DNA of 64,000 bases from Tardiphaga robiniae (GTDB lineage: Bacteria > Pseudomonadota > Alphaproteobacteria > Rhizobiales > Xanthobacteraceae): contig NZ_LVYV01000055.1 in the NCBI RefSeq assembly GCF_001618955.1, positions 186,001-250,000 on the forward strand. Direction: 5' to 3'. Position 1 is the stretch's first letter. Every line of letters begins with the position of its first letter. The position numbers were made by a program, and so were the translations under genes. The notes beneath the pieces are model-generated. The model was not told the DNA's origin. It made no database searches and worked only from the letters and a program-made list of their open reading frames with translations. This document shows positions 27,274-35,863 of the stretch, in pieces.

Positions 27274-28467
27274 ATGCCCTTCCCGCGCGCCTCGCAGGCC
27301 CTCTCCCGCTTTACCGTTCTCGACCTCACCCGGATCCGATCGGGTCCGACAGCGGTGCGCCAGTTCGCGGATTGGGGGGCCAATGTCATCAAGATCGATG
27401 CGCTGAGCGACGACGCCGGTTCCGAGCAGCCCGGCGGCCCCCGGCAGGGCTCGGACTTCCAGAACCTGCACCGCAACAAGCGGGCCATGACCCTGAACCT
27501 CAAGGACCCGCGTGGTCTCGCCGTGTTCAAGCGACTGGTCGCCAAGGCGGACGTGGTGGTCGAGAATTTCCGCCCGGATGTTAAGGCCCGGCTCGGCATT
27601 GATTACGAGAGCCTGAAGGCGATCAATCCCGGCATCGTCTATGGCAGCATTTCGGGCTTCGGCCAGGACGGCCCCTATCACAAGCGGCCGGGGTTCGATC
27701 AGATCGCCCAGGGCATGGGCGGCCTGATGTCCATTACAGGCGCCCCTGGCGAGGGCCCAATGCGGGTCGGCATTCCCGTGGCAGATCTCACCGCCGGGCT
27801 GTTCTGCGCGCTGGGCGTGCTTACAGCGCTGCTGGAGCGCGACGTCTCCGGCCAGGGTCAGTGGGTCCAGACCTCGCTGCTGCAAGCGCAGATCTTCATG
27901 CTGGATTTCCAGGCCGCGCGCTGGCTGATGGAACAGGACGTGCCCAAGCAGGCCGGCAACAACCACCCGACCAGCATTCCCACCGGCGTGTTCAAGACCT
28001 CCGACGGCTACATCAACATCGCCACCACCGGCGGCAAGATCTGGGAGCGCTGCGCCCAGGCCATCGGCGCCCCTGAACTGATCACCCATCCCGATTACGC
28101 CACCGGCCCCGCGCGCTCGAAGAACCGCGACGCGCTCAATACTGCCATCAGCGCCTGTACCGAGAAGCGGTCGACCGAGGAATGGGTTAACGACCTCAAT
28201 GCCGCCGGCGTGCCCTGTGGTCCGATCTACTCCGTCGACCAGATGTTCGCCGATGCGCAGGTCAAGCATCTGGGCCTCGCCCAGGACGTTCCCAACGACC
28301 AGAACCGCAAGATCACGCTGGTCGCTCAGCCCTTCACGCTGTCGCGCACGCCGAGCCAGATGGCCGCGCGTCCCCCTGAAGTCGGCGAGCAGACAGAGGA
28401 GCTACTCGCCGAATTTGGCTTTGGTGCCGAAGAGATCGCCGAACTACGACGAGGCAAGGTGGTCTGA
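27274..28467 (+). CDS. CaiB/BaiF family (class III) CoA-transferase
   Basis: 397 residues, the normal length of formyl-CoA/succinyl-CoA transferase-like enzymes. FTVLDLTRIRSGPTAVRQFADWGANVIKI is replaced as a unit in few families; the LDLTR and ADWGA parts are diagnostic. NLHRNKRAMTLNLKDP, YGSISGFGQDGPY and PVADLTAG follow; the aspartate in PVADLTAG is the catalytic acyl-carrying residue. Class III enzymes swap CoA between carboxylic acids. It stands alone inside the polysaccharide region, so its substrate is unclear; it may be an insertion of unrelated metabolism. Confidence 0.93.
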   Translation: MPFPRASQALSRFTVLDLTRIRSGPTAVRQFADWGANVIKIDALSDDAGSEQPGGPRQGSDFQNLHRNKRAMTLNLKDPRGLAVFKRLVAKADVVVENFRPDVKARLGIDYESLKAINPGIVYGSISGFGQDGPYHKRPGFDQIAQGMGGLMSITGAPGEGPMRVGIPVADLTAGLFCALGVLTALLERDVSGQGQWVQTSLLQAQIFMLDFQAARWLMEQDVPKQAGNNHPTSIPTGVFKTSDGYINIATTGGKIWERCAQAIGAPELITHPDYATGPARSKNRDALNTAISACTEKRSTEEWVNDLNAAGVPCGPIYSVDQMFADAQVKHLGLAQDVPNDQNRKITLVAQPFTLSRTPSQMAARPPEVGEQTEELLAEFGFGAEEIAELRRGKVV

Positions 28468-28589
28468 GGCGGCGAGCTGTCAAATACTGTGAAAATTAAC
28501 GCCATAGGCTGCATTAATCGGGAGCACATATTCGTCCGGGTGCAGTTGATCGGAGATCGTGCTGCGCCTCGAACCCGCCGGAAAGCTCC

Positions 28590-29519
28590 ATGACCGCACC
28601 GCCCCGCGTCGCTATCCTGATCCCCTGCTTCAATGAAGAGGTCGCAGTCGCAACGGTCGTGAACGATTTCCGGAAGGCGCTGCCGGCCGCCACGATTTAT
28701 GTCTACGACAACAACTCGACAGATCGCACATGCGAAGTCGCGTCGCAGGCGGGCGCGGTTGTTCGCGGCGAGCCCCGTCAAGGCAAGGGTCATGTCGTCC
28801 GCCGTATGTTCGGTGACGTCGATGCCGATATCTACGTTCTTGTAGATGGCGATGCGACCTACGACGCGACATCCGCGCCAGCTATGATCGAAGCGCTGTT
28901 AAACGATCGCCTCGATATGGTGGTGGGCCGCCGCATCGAACAGCAGGTTGCCGCCTATCGCCTTGGCCACCGCACCGGCAACTCACTGCTCACCGGCTTT
29001 CTGTCAATGACGTTCGGTCAGAACTTCAAAGATGTGCTGTCAGGCTATCGCGTATTCTCGAGACGCTTTGTCAAATCCTTCCCGGTGCTGTCCGATGGTT
29101 TCGAGATCGAGACCGAACTGAGCGTTCATGCGCTGCAGCTCGCACTACCGGTCGCTGAAATCGAGACGCCGTATTTCGCGCGACCGCAGGGCTCCATCAG
29201 CAAGCTCAGCACGTGGAAGGACGGCTTCCGGATCCTCGGCACCATCATGAAGCTCTATCGTTCGGAAAAGCCGCTGCGCTTCTTCGGCACAATTGGCCTG
29301 TTTTTCGGTATCGTCTCCATCGGCCTCGCGATTCCCATCACCGTCACCTATCTGGAAACGGGGTTGGTGCCTCGGCTACCCACCGCCGTGCTCTCGACTG
29401 GCCTGATGATCGTCGGCGTGCTCTCATTTTCGTCGGGCCTCGTGCTCGACACTGTCACCCGCGGACGCCGCGAGATAAAGCTGCTAGCATATCTCGCGCA
29501 GCCGTCATTGCCGGACTAG
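28590..29519 (+). CDS. Family 2 glycosyltransferase with C-terminal membrane anchor
   Basis: 309 residues. The GT-A domain opens VAILIPCFNEE, contains VYDNNSTDRT and the metal site VDGDATYD. SGYRVFSRRFVKSFP and SKLSTWKDGFRIL are typical of the membrane-bound DPM1/GtrB-like group. Two hydrophobic segments follow at about 230-255 and 265-290. It is likely to transfer a sugar to polyprenyl phosphate or to a lipid-linked chain. ATG 28590 has GGAAAG upstream. It is the last gene of the polysaccharide region and converges with the Tct transporter genes. Confidence 0.88.
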   Translation: MTAPPRVAILIPCFNEEVAVATVVNDFRKALPAATIYVYDNNSTDRTCEVASQAGAVVRGEPRQGKGHVVRRMFGDVDADIYVLVDGDATYDATSAPAMIEALLNDRLDMVVGRRIEQQVAAYRLGHRTGNSLLTGFLSMTFGQNFKDVLSGYRVFSRRFVKSFPVLSDGFEIETELSVHALQLALPVAEIETPYFARPQGSISKLSTWKDGFRILGTIMKLYRSEKPLRFFGTIGLFFGIVSIGLAIPITVTYLETGLVPRLPTAVLSTGLMIVGVLSFSSGLVLDTVTRGRREIKLLAYLAQPSLPD

Positions 29520-29548
29520 GCCTCCCTCCAGCCAGGCGCGAGCCCGAC

Positions 29549-31066
29549 TTACGTCGTCACCGGCGTCGGCCGCCACATGCGTGCAACGGCCGTAAAGGCA
29601 CGATCGATCAGTGGCCAGAACAGCAGCGTAATCGCCAGCGTGGTGATGGTGCCGACGAGGCCATTGGACCAGAACACGCCGACGCTGCCGCCGGAGCCGA
29701 TCATGGCGAGGCGGAACGCATCCTCGGCGCGGCTGCCGAGCACCAGCGCGAGCGTGAACGGCGCGAGCGGAATGCCGATCTTCTTGAAGATGTAGCCGAC
29801 GACGCCGAAGCCGAGCATCAGCCAGATGTCGAACATGGCATTCTGGATCGCATAGGCGCCGATGGCACAGGACACCACGATCATCGGTGCCACTGCCGCA
29901 AACGGCACGCGCAGGATCGAGGCGAAGACCGGCACGGTGGTCAGCACGATGACGAGACCGACCACATTGCCGAGATACATCGAGGCGATCAGGCCCCAGA
30001 CGAAATCCTTGTGCTCGACGAACAGCAGCGGGCCTGGGTTGAGGCCCCACACCATCAGGCCGCCGAGCAGGATCGCCGCGGTGCCGGAACCGGGAATGCC
30101 GAGCGCCAGCATCGGCAGCAGCGCTGCGGTGCCGGAGGCGTGGGCGGCCGTTTCCGGCGCGAACACGCCCTCGATGCGCCCCTTGCCGAAGCTTTCGGGA
30201 TCCTTGGAGAAGCGCTTGGCGAGGTTGTAGCCCATGAAGGAGGCCGCAATGGCGCCGCCCGGCGTGATGCCGAGCCAACAGCCGATCACCGACGAGCGCA
30301 GCAGCGTCACCCAGTATTTCGGCAGATCCATCCAGACCTTGAGCACCGTGCGCAGGCTAATCTTGGCGGCGTGTCCGCGCAGCGCGAGGCGTTCTTCCAT
30401 GGTGAGCAGGATTTCGCTGATGCCGAACAGGCCGATCACCGCGACGAGGAAGTTGATGCCGCGCAGGAGATTGTCCGAGCCGAAGGTCATGCGCAGATTG
30501 CCCGACACCGTGTCCATGCCGATGCCGGCGATCAACAGCCCCAGCGCCATCGAGATGACGGTCTTGTGCTTGGCCTCGCGGCCGAGACCGACGAAGGAGC
30601 AGAAGGTCAGCAGATAGACCGCAAAGAATTCCGGCGGGCCGAATTTCAGCGCGAAGGATGAGATCATCGGCGCCAGAAATGTGATCAGCATCACCGCCAC
30701 CAGCGAGCCGATGAAGGACGAGGTAAACGCCGCCGTCAGCGCTTCCGCAGCCTTGCCTTGCTGCGCCATCGGATAGCCGTCGAAGGTCGTGGCCACCGAC
30801 CACGCCTCGCCGGGGATGTTGAACAGGATCGAGGTGATGGCGCCGCCGAACAGCGCGCCCCAATAGATGCAGGACAGCATCACGATGGCCGAGGTCGGAT
30901 CCATGGTGAAGGTCAGCGGCAACAGAATGGCGACGCCGTTGGGGCCGCCGAGGCCCGGCAGCACGCCGACAAAGATGCCAAGCACGAGACCGACGACCAT
31001 CAGCGAGATGATCTTCCAGGTCATCAGCACGGCAAAGCCGTGCATCAACAGTCCGAACGCTTCCAT
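29549..31066 (-). CDS. tctA: Tripartite tricarboxylate transporter, large permease TctA
   Basis: 505 residues and about twelve spans. LGIFVGVLPGLGGPNGVAI and the paired repeat LPMLALGIPGSGTAAILLGG are the two signature loops of TctA. With TctB and the periplasmic TctC it forms a sodium- or proton-driven importer of di/tricarboxylates or other organic acids. It is last in the tctC-tctB-tctA operon. The start is ATG 31066, ten bases after the tctB stop. Confidence 0.95.
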   Translation of the reverse strand: MEAFGLLMHGFAVLMTWKIISLMVVGLVLGIFVGVLPGLGGPNGVAILLPLTFTMDPTSAIVMLSCIYWGALFGGAITSILFNIPGEAWSVATTFDGYPMAQQGKAAEALTAAFTSSFIGSLVAVMLITFLAPMISSFALKFGPPEFFAVYLLTFCSFVGLGREAKHKTVISMALGLLIAGIGMDTVSGNLRMTFGSDNLLRGINFLVAVIGLFGISEILLTMEERLALRGHAAKISLRTVLKVWMDLPKYWVTLLRSSVIGCWLGITPGGAIAASFMGYNLAKRFSKDPESFGKGRIEGVFAPETAAHASGTAALLPMLALGIPGSGTAAILLGGLMVWGLNPGPLLFVEHKDFVWGLIASMYLGNVVGLVIVLTTVPVFASILRVPFAAVAPMIVVSCAIGAYAIQNAMFDIWLMLGFGVVGYIFKKIGIPLAPFTLALVLGSRAEDAFRLAMIGSGGSVGVFWSNGLVGTITTLAITLLFWPLIDRAFTAVARMWRPTPVTT

Positions 31067-31076
31067 TTCAGCAGTC

Positions 31077-31619
31077 CTAGCGACCGAGAGCCGATTCGAT
31101 CGGCCCCTTCGGCATGATGACGTCGAACGCGACATCGAAGGTGACGAACATGATCGCGGTGAACACGAAGGCGGTCAGCAGCGACTTCCACAGCGCGATC
31201 TTGCCGACCATGCGCATGAAGCCGGCGATCAGCACGAAACTCGCGACATAGATGCCGAGAAACTGCGTGGCGAGACAAAACAGTGCGGTGGGAATGAACA
31301 CCAGCGCCACGCGCCGTAATTGTGCGCGGGTGACGAAAGTGTCGGAACCGCCACTGCGAGCGAAGAACGTCGTGATCAGCCCGTAAAGGCTGGCGCCGCC
31401 GAGAATGACCGAGAGATAGAACGGGAAATAGCCGGGCTGAGGCCCGGTGGAGTCCCAGGCGATGCCGGTGCGCCAGTTGTCAAAGCCAAGCACGATGGCG
31501 AGTGCCAGCAGAATCAGCGAGACGATGATCTCGATGGTGCGCGTGCTGACAACGGAGGGCGAGTCGTCCTCCGGAGCGGTGGGATCTTCGACGATGATTT
31601 CGAGGTCGGTGTTGGACAT
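31077..31619 (-). CDS. tctB: Tripartite tricarboxylate transporter, small permease TctB
   Basis: 180 residues with about four hydrophobic spans beginning at residue 27 (IEIIVSLILLALAIVLG). The GPQPGYFPFYLSVILGGASL segment is the TctB family hallmark. It is the small membrane subunit of the TctABC carboxylate importer. ATG 31619 starts MSNTDLEIIVED. A palindromic repeat lies between this gene and tctC upstream, which may uncouple expression of the binding protein from the permeases. Confidence 0.92.
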   Translation of the reverse strand: MSNTDLEIIVEDPTAPEDDSPSVVSTRTIEIIVSLILLALAIVLGFDNWRTGIAWDSTGPQPGYFPFYLSVILGGASLYGLITTFFARSGGSDTFVTRAQLRRVALVFIPTALFCLATQFLGIYVASFVLIAGFMRMVGKIALWKSLLTAFVFTAIMFVTFDVAFDVIMPKGPIESALGR

Positions 31620-31662
31620 GGGAATTTTCTGTTTTAATTTCGGAAAGGCGGAACGCTGATCT

Positions 31663-31810
31663 TCCCCTCTCCCCTTGCGGGAGAGGGTGGCCGCGCGCAG
31701 CGCGGACGGGAGAGGGGTTGCCCCATACGAAGGCCCCTCTCCCGGCCCGGACTTCGTCCGGTCCACCCTCTCCCGCCTGCACAAAGCTGCGCTTTGTTTG
31801 GGGGAGAGGG
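31663..31810. repeat. Interspersed palindromic repeat element (REP-like)
   Basis: About 150 bases made of nested inverted repeats: the outer arms CCCCTCTCCC and GGGGGAGAGGG, a second GGGAGAGG/CCCTCTCCC pair, and short hairpins CCGGACTTCGTCCGG and CAAAGCTGCGCTTTG. It encodes nothing and sits in the tctC-tctB intergenic space. The layout resembles the palindromic intergenic elements common in Bradyrhizobium and Rhodopseudomonas. On the minus strand it could fold into a large structure that stabilises tctC mRNA or attenuates tctBA. Confidence 0.75.
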
Positions 31811-31833
31811 AAAGAAGAGCTTCTCACTTAGCC

Positions 31834-32841
31834 TTACTTCGCCACGAACCCCGCTTCGGTCATCAGCGACTTGTTGAGCGCATCGTCCTCTTCGAGGAAC
31901 TTGAGCATCTCCGGCCCCTTCAGGAAGATCGGCTTCAGCGCCTGCTTCTCCATGTAGTCCTTGTATTCGGCCGTCTTGGTCACCTTCTCGAACAGGTCGA
32001 CATAGAAAGCCTGCTGCTCGGGCGTGACCTTGCCGGGCAGGAACATGGCGCGCAGCATCAGATACTGCACGTCGAGGCCCTCTTCCTTGCAGGTAGGGAT
32101 GTCGTTCCACGACTGCGTCTCGGTGACCTTGGTCTTGTAGGAGATGCGTTCCTTGTCGAACACGCAGAGCGCACGCACCTGACCGGCGCGCCAGACTTCA
32201 AGGTTCTCTGAAGGGTTGTTGACGTTGGCTTCGGTGTGATTGCCGACCAGCTGCGTCGCCGCCTCGCCGCCCGACTTGTAGGGCAGATAGGAAAACTTGG
32301 CGCCGGTCTGCTTCTCCATGAACACCGTCAGCACATGGTCTTCACGCTTGGATCCGGTGCCGCCCATCTTGAACGGCGACGATGCAGCCTTGGCCGCCGC
32401 GATGAATTCCTTCACCGTCTTGGCGCCACCCGCATTGTCCCACAGCACGAACTGGTCCATCGCGACGACGGACACCGGTGTGAGGTCGCGCCAGTTGAAC
32501 GGAATCTTGGCGGACAGCGGCAGCATGTAGATCAGCGAATAGGCGATCAGCACCTTATTGGCGTCACCGTCGCTCGACTTCATGTAGATCAGCGCTTCGG
32601 CGCCGGACGCGCCGCCCTTGAGCGACACCACCACCGGCGCCTTCATCAAATTGTTCTTCTGGATCGCAGCCTGCATCATGCGCGCCATCTGGTCGGATGC
32701 GCCACCGGCGCCCGCTGCAACGACGATTTCGACGGGCTTCGTGGGCTCCCAGGCCATGGCCGGCGACGTGGCCGATGAGAGGATGGGCGCGCTGGCGAGC
32801 ACGGCTGCAAGCGCAGCTGTGGCCCTGATCGAGTTGGACAT
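31834..32841 (-). CDS. tctC: Tripartite tricarboxylate transporter substrate-binding protein TctC (Bug family)
   Basis: 335 residues. A Sec signal peptide of about 29 residues ends AMA, followed by WEPTKPVEIVVAAGAGGASDQ, the standard N-terminus of Bug/TctC binding proteins. MGGTGSKREDH and FSYLPYKSGGEA line the ligand site in this family. The mature protein should bind an organic carboxylate in the periplasm and deliver it to TctAB. It is first in the operon. A hairpin with arms AGCGGGC/GCCCGCT lies 24-44 bases upstream of the start. Confidence 0.93.
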   Translation of the reverse strand: MSNSIRATAALAAVLASAPILSSATSPAMAWEPTKPVEIVVAAGAGGASDQMARMMQAAIQKNNLMKAPVVVSLKGGASGAEALIYMKSSDGDANKVLIAYSLIYMLPLSAKIPFNWRDLTPVSVVAMDQFVLWDNAGGAKTVKEFIAAAKAASSPFKMGGTGSKREDHVLTVFMEKQTGAKFSYLPYKSGGEAATQLVGNHTEANVNNPSENLEVWRAGQVRALCVFDKERISYKTKVTETQSWNDIPTCKEEGLDVQYLMLRAMFLPGKVTPEQQAFYVDLFEKVTKTAEYKDYMEKQALKPIFLKGPEMLKFLEEDDALNKSLMTEAGFVAK

Positions 32842-33222
32842 TGGTTTCTTCCCTGTAGACCTGAAGCGGGCATTGGACGCCCGCTATTCTTCATTGATTC
32901 TATTGTGCGGGGTATCGGGCGCGACTTCAAGCATGCCGCGCTGCGGCCCGCCGAACTTTGGTCAGGGTGATAAATTTTGGGCGCCGCTGGGCAGCCTCCC
33001 GCAGATATTTTCGCGATTCGAGGCGCCGAAGAAAAGATAATGAAAACAGCATATTGAATGGAATATACGCGTACAGGCGGGACAATGGCGGCCAAGGCCG
33101 TCTAAGTGCCCGCAATTGATAGACTTTTCGATCCATTGCTTGTAATGGGCAGAAACATTGCGGTGCGGCTTTTCGGTCGTCATGCAGCGCCACGGCAACC
33201 TCGGACCCCGGCCGATCGACCG
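32842..33222. other. Divergent intergenic region tctC / MBOAT gene
   Basis: About 380 bases. It contains a 7-bp hairpin (32865-32885, AGCGGGC/GCCCGCT) in the presumed tctC leader and an AT-rich block at about 33010-33070 that could house a promoter. The frame of the MBOAT gene stays open back to a GTG at 33106, but the encoded 39 residues are not typical of the family. No other feature was recognised. Confidence 0.45.
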
Positions 33223-34620
33223 ATGCCCTTCAATTCAGTCATCTTCATTTTCATCTTTGCGCCGGTCGTCATTGGCCTGTCGTTACTATTCCGTTCGTTC
33301 GCGAACAGGATCATTCTGACGGCTAGCGCAATGTTCTATGCGTGGGGCGAGCCAAAATTCGTCGGAGTCGTTATTGTTTCGGCAATGCTGGACTACCTGC
33401 TCGCAGCGGGCATCGCGCGTACTCCAAACGTCTCCATACAGAAGCTGCTGCTTACAACCGGCATTGCAGCCAATCTGACCCTGTTGGTTTACTGCAAGTA
33501 TGCCGCCTTTTTCGTAGAAACACTGGGTGCGCTCTTCGGCGCCAGCAGCCTTCCTATCATGCAGATACTGCTGCCGCTTGGCATCTCGTTTATCGTCTTC
33601 GAAAAGATTACTTATCTGGTCGATGTCTATCGGCGCACCACGTCGCCGGCGCAATCCATCTTCGATTATCTATTCTTTGTCTTCTTCTTTCCGAAGATGC
33701 TTGCAGGACCGATCATTCAGTACCACGATATTCGCGCCCAGATCGAACAGCGCAGCGTGTCGCTTGACGATGTCGAGGCCGGCGCGACGCGGTTTCTGCT
33801 CGGCCTCGCCAAGAAGGTGTTGATCGCGGATACGATGGCCCCGCTCGTCGACAAGCTGTTCTCGGCACCGGTTGCGCAGCTCGGCTTCGCCGATGCTTGG
33901 CTTGGCGCAGTGTGCTTCACAGTTCAGATCTATTTTGATTTTTCGGGCTATTCAGACATGGCCATCGGCTTGTCGCGCGTCCTCGGCTTTCGCCTGAAGG
34001 AGAATTTCAATCAGCCTTATCTGGCGATAGGATTTAGCGATTTTTGGCAGCGCTGGCATATTTCGTTGTCGTCCTGGATCCGCGACTATCTGTATATCCC
34101 GCTCGGTGGAAATCATGGATCGCGCCTGCGGGTAACCTTGAACCTGTGGATTTGCTTCCTCGCATCCGGGCTCTGGCACGGTGCGAGTTGGACCTTCGTG
34201 TTCTGGGGCGCCTATCATGGCCTATTCGTCTCGCTTGATCGCATCGCGCGCGAGCGCGCATGGCCGCGTTTGCCGTCATTGGTCGGTATCGCCGCGACTT
34301 TTTTTCTGGTGCTTATAGGCTGGGTCTTCTTTCGTGCCACGACGATCTCCCAGGCCTTCGCATTTCTCGGCGCGATGGCCGATCCGACCCGTGTCTCCGG
34401 ACTGCCCGATCTGTGGGTGACTACCGACGTCTACATCTTGCTCGCTGTCGGTTTCGTGTTGTCGTTCCTTCCGCTGCAACAGGTCCGACGCTGGACAGCG
34501 TCGCTGTCGGAGCCATTGGTTCGCGCGACGCAGCATGTGTTTCTGTGGGCCGCGACGGCGTGGAGCCTCGGCCACGTCTATACGTCGTCGTTTCAACCCT
34601 TCATCTATTTCCGGTTCTGA
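33223..34620 (+). CDS. MBOAT family O-acyltransferase (AlgI-like)
   Basis: 465 residues from ATG 33223, which gives MPFNSVIFIFIFAPVV, the canonical AlgI opening. About eleven spans follow. FDFSGYSDMAIGLSR, WHISLSSWIRDYLYIPLGG and SGLWHGASW are present; the histidine of LWHGA is the invariant MBOAT residue. AlgI-type proteins carry acetyl groups across the inner membrane for polysaccharide O-acetylation. The next gene encodes an AlgJ-like SGNH protein, giving a complete transfer pair. No alginate genes are nearby, so the target is probably another exopolysaccharide or the O-antigen. Confidence 0.92.
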   Translation: MPFNSVIFIFIFAPVVIGLSLLFRSFANRIILTASAMFYAWGEPKFVGVVIVSAMLDYLLAAGIARTPNVSIQKLLLTTGIAANLTLLVYCKYAAFFVETLGALFGASSLPIMQILLPLGISFIVFEKITYLVDVYRRTTSPAQSIFDYLFFVFFFPKMLAGPIIQYHDIRAQIEQRSVSLDDVEAGATRFLLGLAKKVLIADTMAPLVDKLFSAPVAQLGFADAWLGAVCFTVQIYFDFSGYSDMAIGLSRVLGFRLKENFNQPYLAIGFSDFWQRWHISLSSWIRDYLYIPLGGNHGSRLRVTLNLWICFLASGLWHGASWTFVFWGAYHGLFVSLDRIARERAWPRLPSLVGIAATFFLVLIGWVFFRATTISQAFAFLGAMADPTRVSGLPDLWVTTDVYILLAVGFVLSFLPLQQVRRWTASLSEPLVRATQHVFLWAATAWSLGHVYTSSFQPFIYFRF

Positions 34621-34623
34621 ACG

Positions 34624-35763
34624 ATGCGGTCAGTTCAATCCATTCTGTTCCTGCTCGGTGTCGCCGTCCTCGTTCTGGCGCCTGGCTTGGCGCTGCTGGC
34701 CCAGACGAGCGATTCACCGCAGTGGGACGCACTGCGCCGGAACAGACTGGTGGGTGCGGTTATCAACGCGAAAACACCGGCACTTGACGCCCAGAGCTTC
34801 TGGGACGGTCAGGGGCAATCCGGCATCGAACCATGGCTCGCCGAGCGGATGGGCGCGCCGCGCGAGTTCCTCATCCGCGTCAATAACATGTTCGACTACT
34901 GGGCCGGCCGCACCAAGGTGCCGGGCCTTCTGATCGGTCGGGACGGCTATCTGTTCGGCCCACCGATGCTGACGGACTGGTGCCTGCGTCGCGATCCCGG
35001 ACTTTCGGCGGAGATGGCCATCGGCCTGAAACGCGCGCAGCAGAAGCTCGAAAGCCTCGGTAAAACGTTTGTCTACGTTATGAGTCCGAACAAGGCGGCG
35101 ATCTATCCGGAATATGCGCCCGGCTATTGCAAGCCATCCACCACTCCGCGCTTCCACGATCGCTTCGCGGAGGAACTGACGCGCAACGGCGTCAATTTCG
35201 TCAATGCCCATGCCCTGCTCGACGCCGAGCCCAAGACGCCCATAATGTTCGGCAAATATGGCGGTCACTGGAACGACATCGGCCAATTTTACACCGTGCG
35301 TGCGCTGCTCGCTTTGCTGGAAGCCAAAGGCGGTCGCGCGATCGGCCAGCTCGAACTCCGTGACGTGCGAACCGATCGAAAGCCGCGATGGGATGAAGCC
35401 GATGCGGGCGCCCTATTGAACCTGCCCTATGAGCTGGCCGCGGAATCGCCGCACGCCCGGTTCGGCATCGCCGCCCGCGGCAAGCCGATCAATGCCATCT
35501 TCATCGGCTCCAGCTTCATGTGGGGGCCGATGCGGCTCCTGAGCGAGCAAGGACTGATCGGGAACGCCAGGCTCTACTACTATTTCAACTCTACCTACCG
35601 TTACACCGGAACATCGGAACAGCAGGTGCATGTTCCGAACGTGGTGCGCGAAGACTTCGGAAAGGCTCTGCTCGACGTGGACTACGTCATCCTCGAAAGC
35701 AACGACGAGTGGCTGGAATCGCCGCATGTCACCAACTTCATCAAGGCCGTCGACAGCCTGTAA
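34624..35763 (+). CDS. AlgJ/AlgX-like SGNH-fold acetyltransferase
   Basis: 379 residues: an N-terminal signal anchor (about 5-27), then a periplasmic domain. The features LLIGRDGYLFG, VYVMSPNKAAIYPEY and GGHWNDIGQFY mark the AlgJ/AlgX family. In characterised members an Asp-x-His-Trp motif and a Gly-Asp-Ser-Phe block form the catalytic triad. Here these read GGHW and GSSF, so the usual aspartates appear replaced while His and Ser stay. It starts three bases after the MBOAT stop. Likely role: transfers acetyl from the MBOAT partner to a polysaccharide, with possibly altered activity. Confidence 0.85.
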   Translation: MRSVQSILFLLGVAVLVLAPGLALLAQTSDSPQWDALRRNRLVGAVINAKTPALDAQSFWDGQGQSGIEPWLAERMGAPREFLIRVNNMFDYWAGRTKVPGLLIGRDGYLFGPPMLTDWCLRRDPGLSAEMAIGLKRAQQKLESLGKTFVYVMSPNKAAIYPEYAPGYCKPSTTPRFHDRFAEELTRNGVNFVNAHALLDAEPKTPIMFGKYGGHWNDIGQFYTVRALLALLEAKGGRAIGQLELRDVRTDRKPRWDEADAGALLNLPYELAAESPHARFGIAARGKPINAIFIGSSFMWGPMRLLSEQGLIGNARLYYYFNSTYRYTGTSEQQVHVPNVVREDFGKALLDVDYVILESNDEWLESPHVTNFIKAVDSL

Positions 35764-35863
35764 GGCGCTGGCGCCGTGTCGCGGCAGCCGACGCGGCTGC
35801 CCATCCGCGCCGGAGCGGTCGGGAACGTCCGCACGGACCATCCCGCCGCCATTCCCTCTCGCC

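Noticed and set aside
27070-28269. A 399-codon minus-strand frame opposite the CoA-transferase gene
   Set aside because: Antisense shadow; the plus-strand protein carries all CaiB/BaiF motifs.
29213-30661. A 482-codon plus-strand frame opposite tctA
   Set aside because: Charged, repetitive composition (H, R, D, E, A) typical of antisense frames in GC-rich membrane-protein genes.
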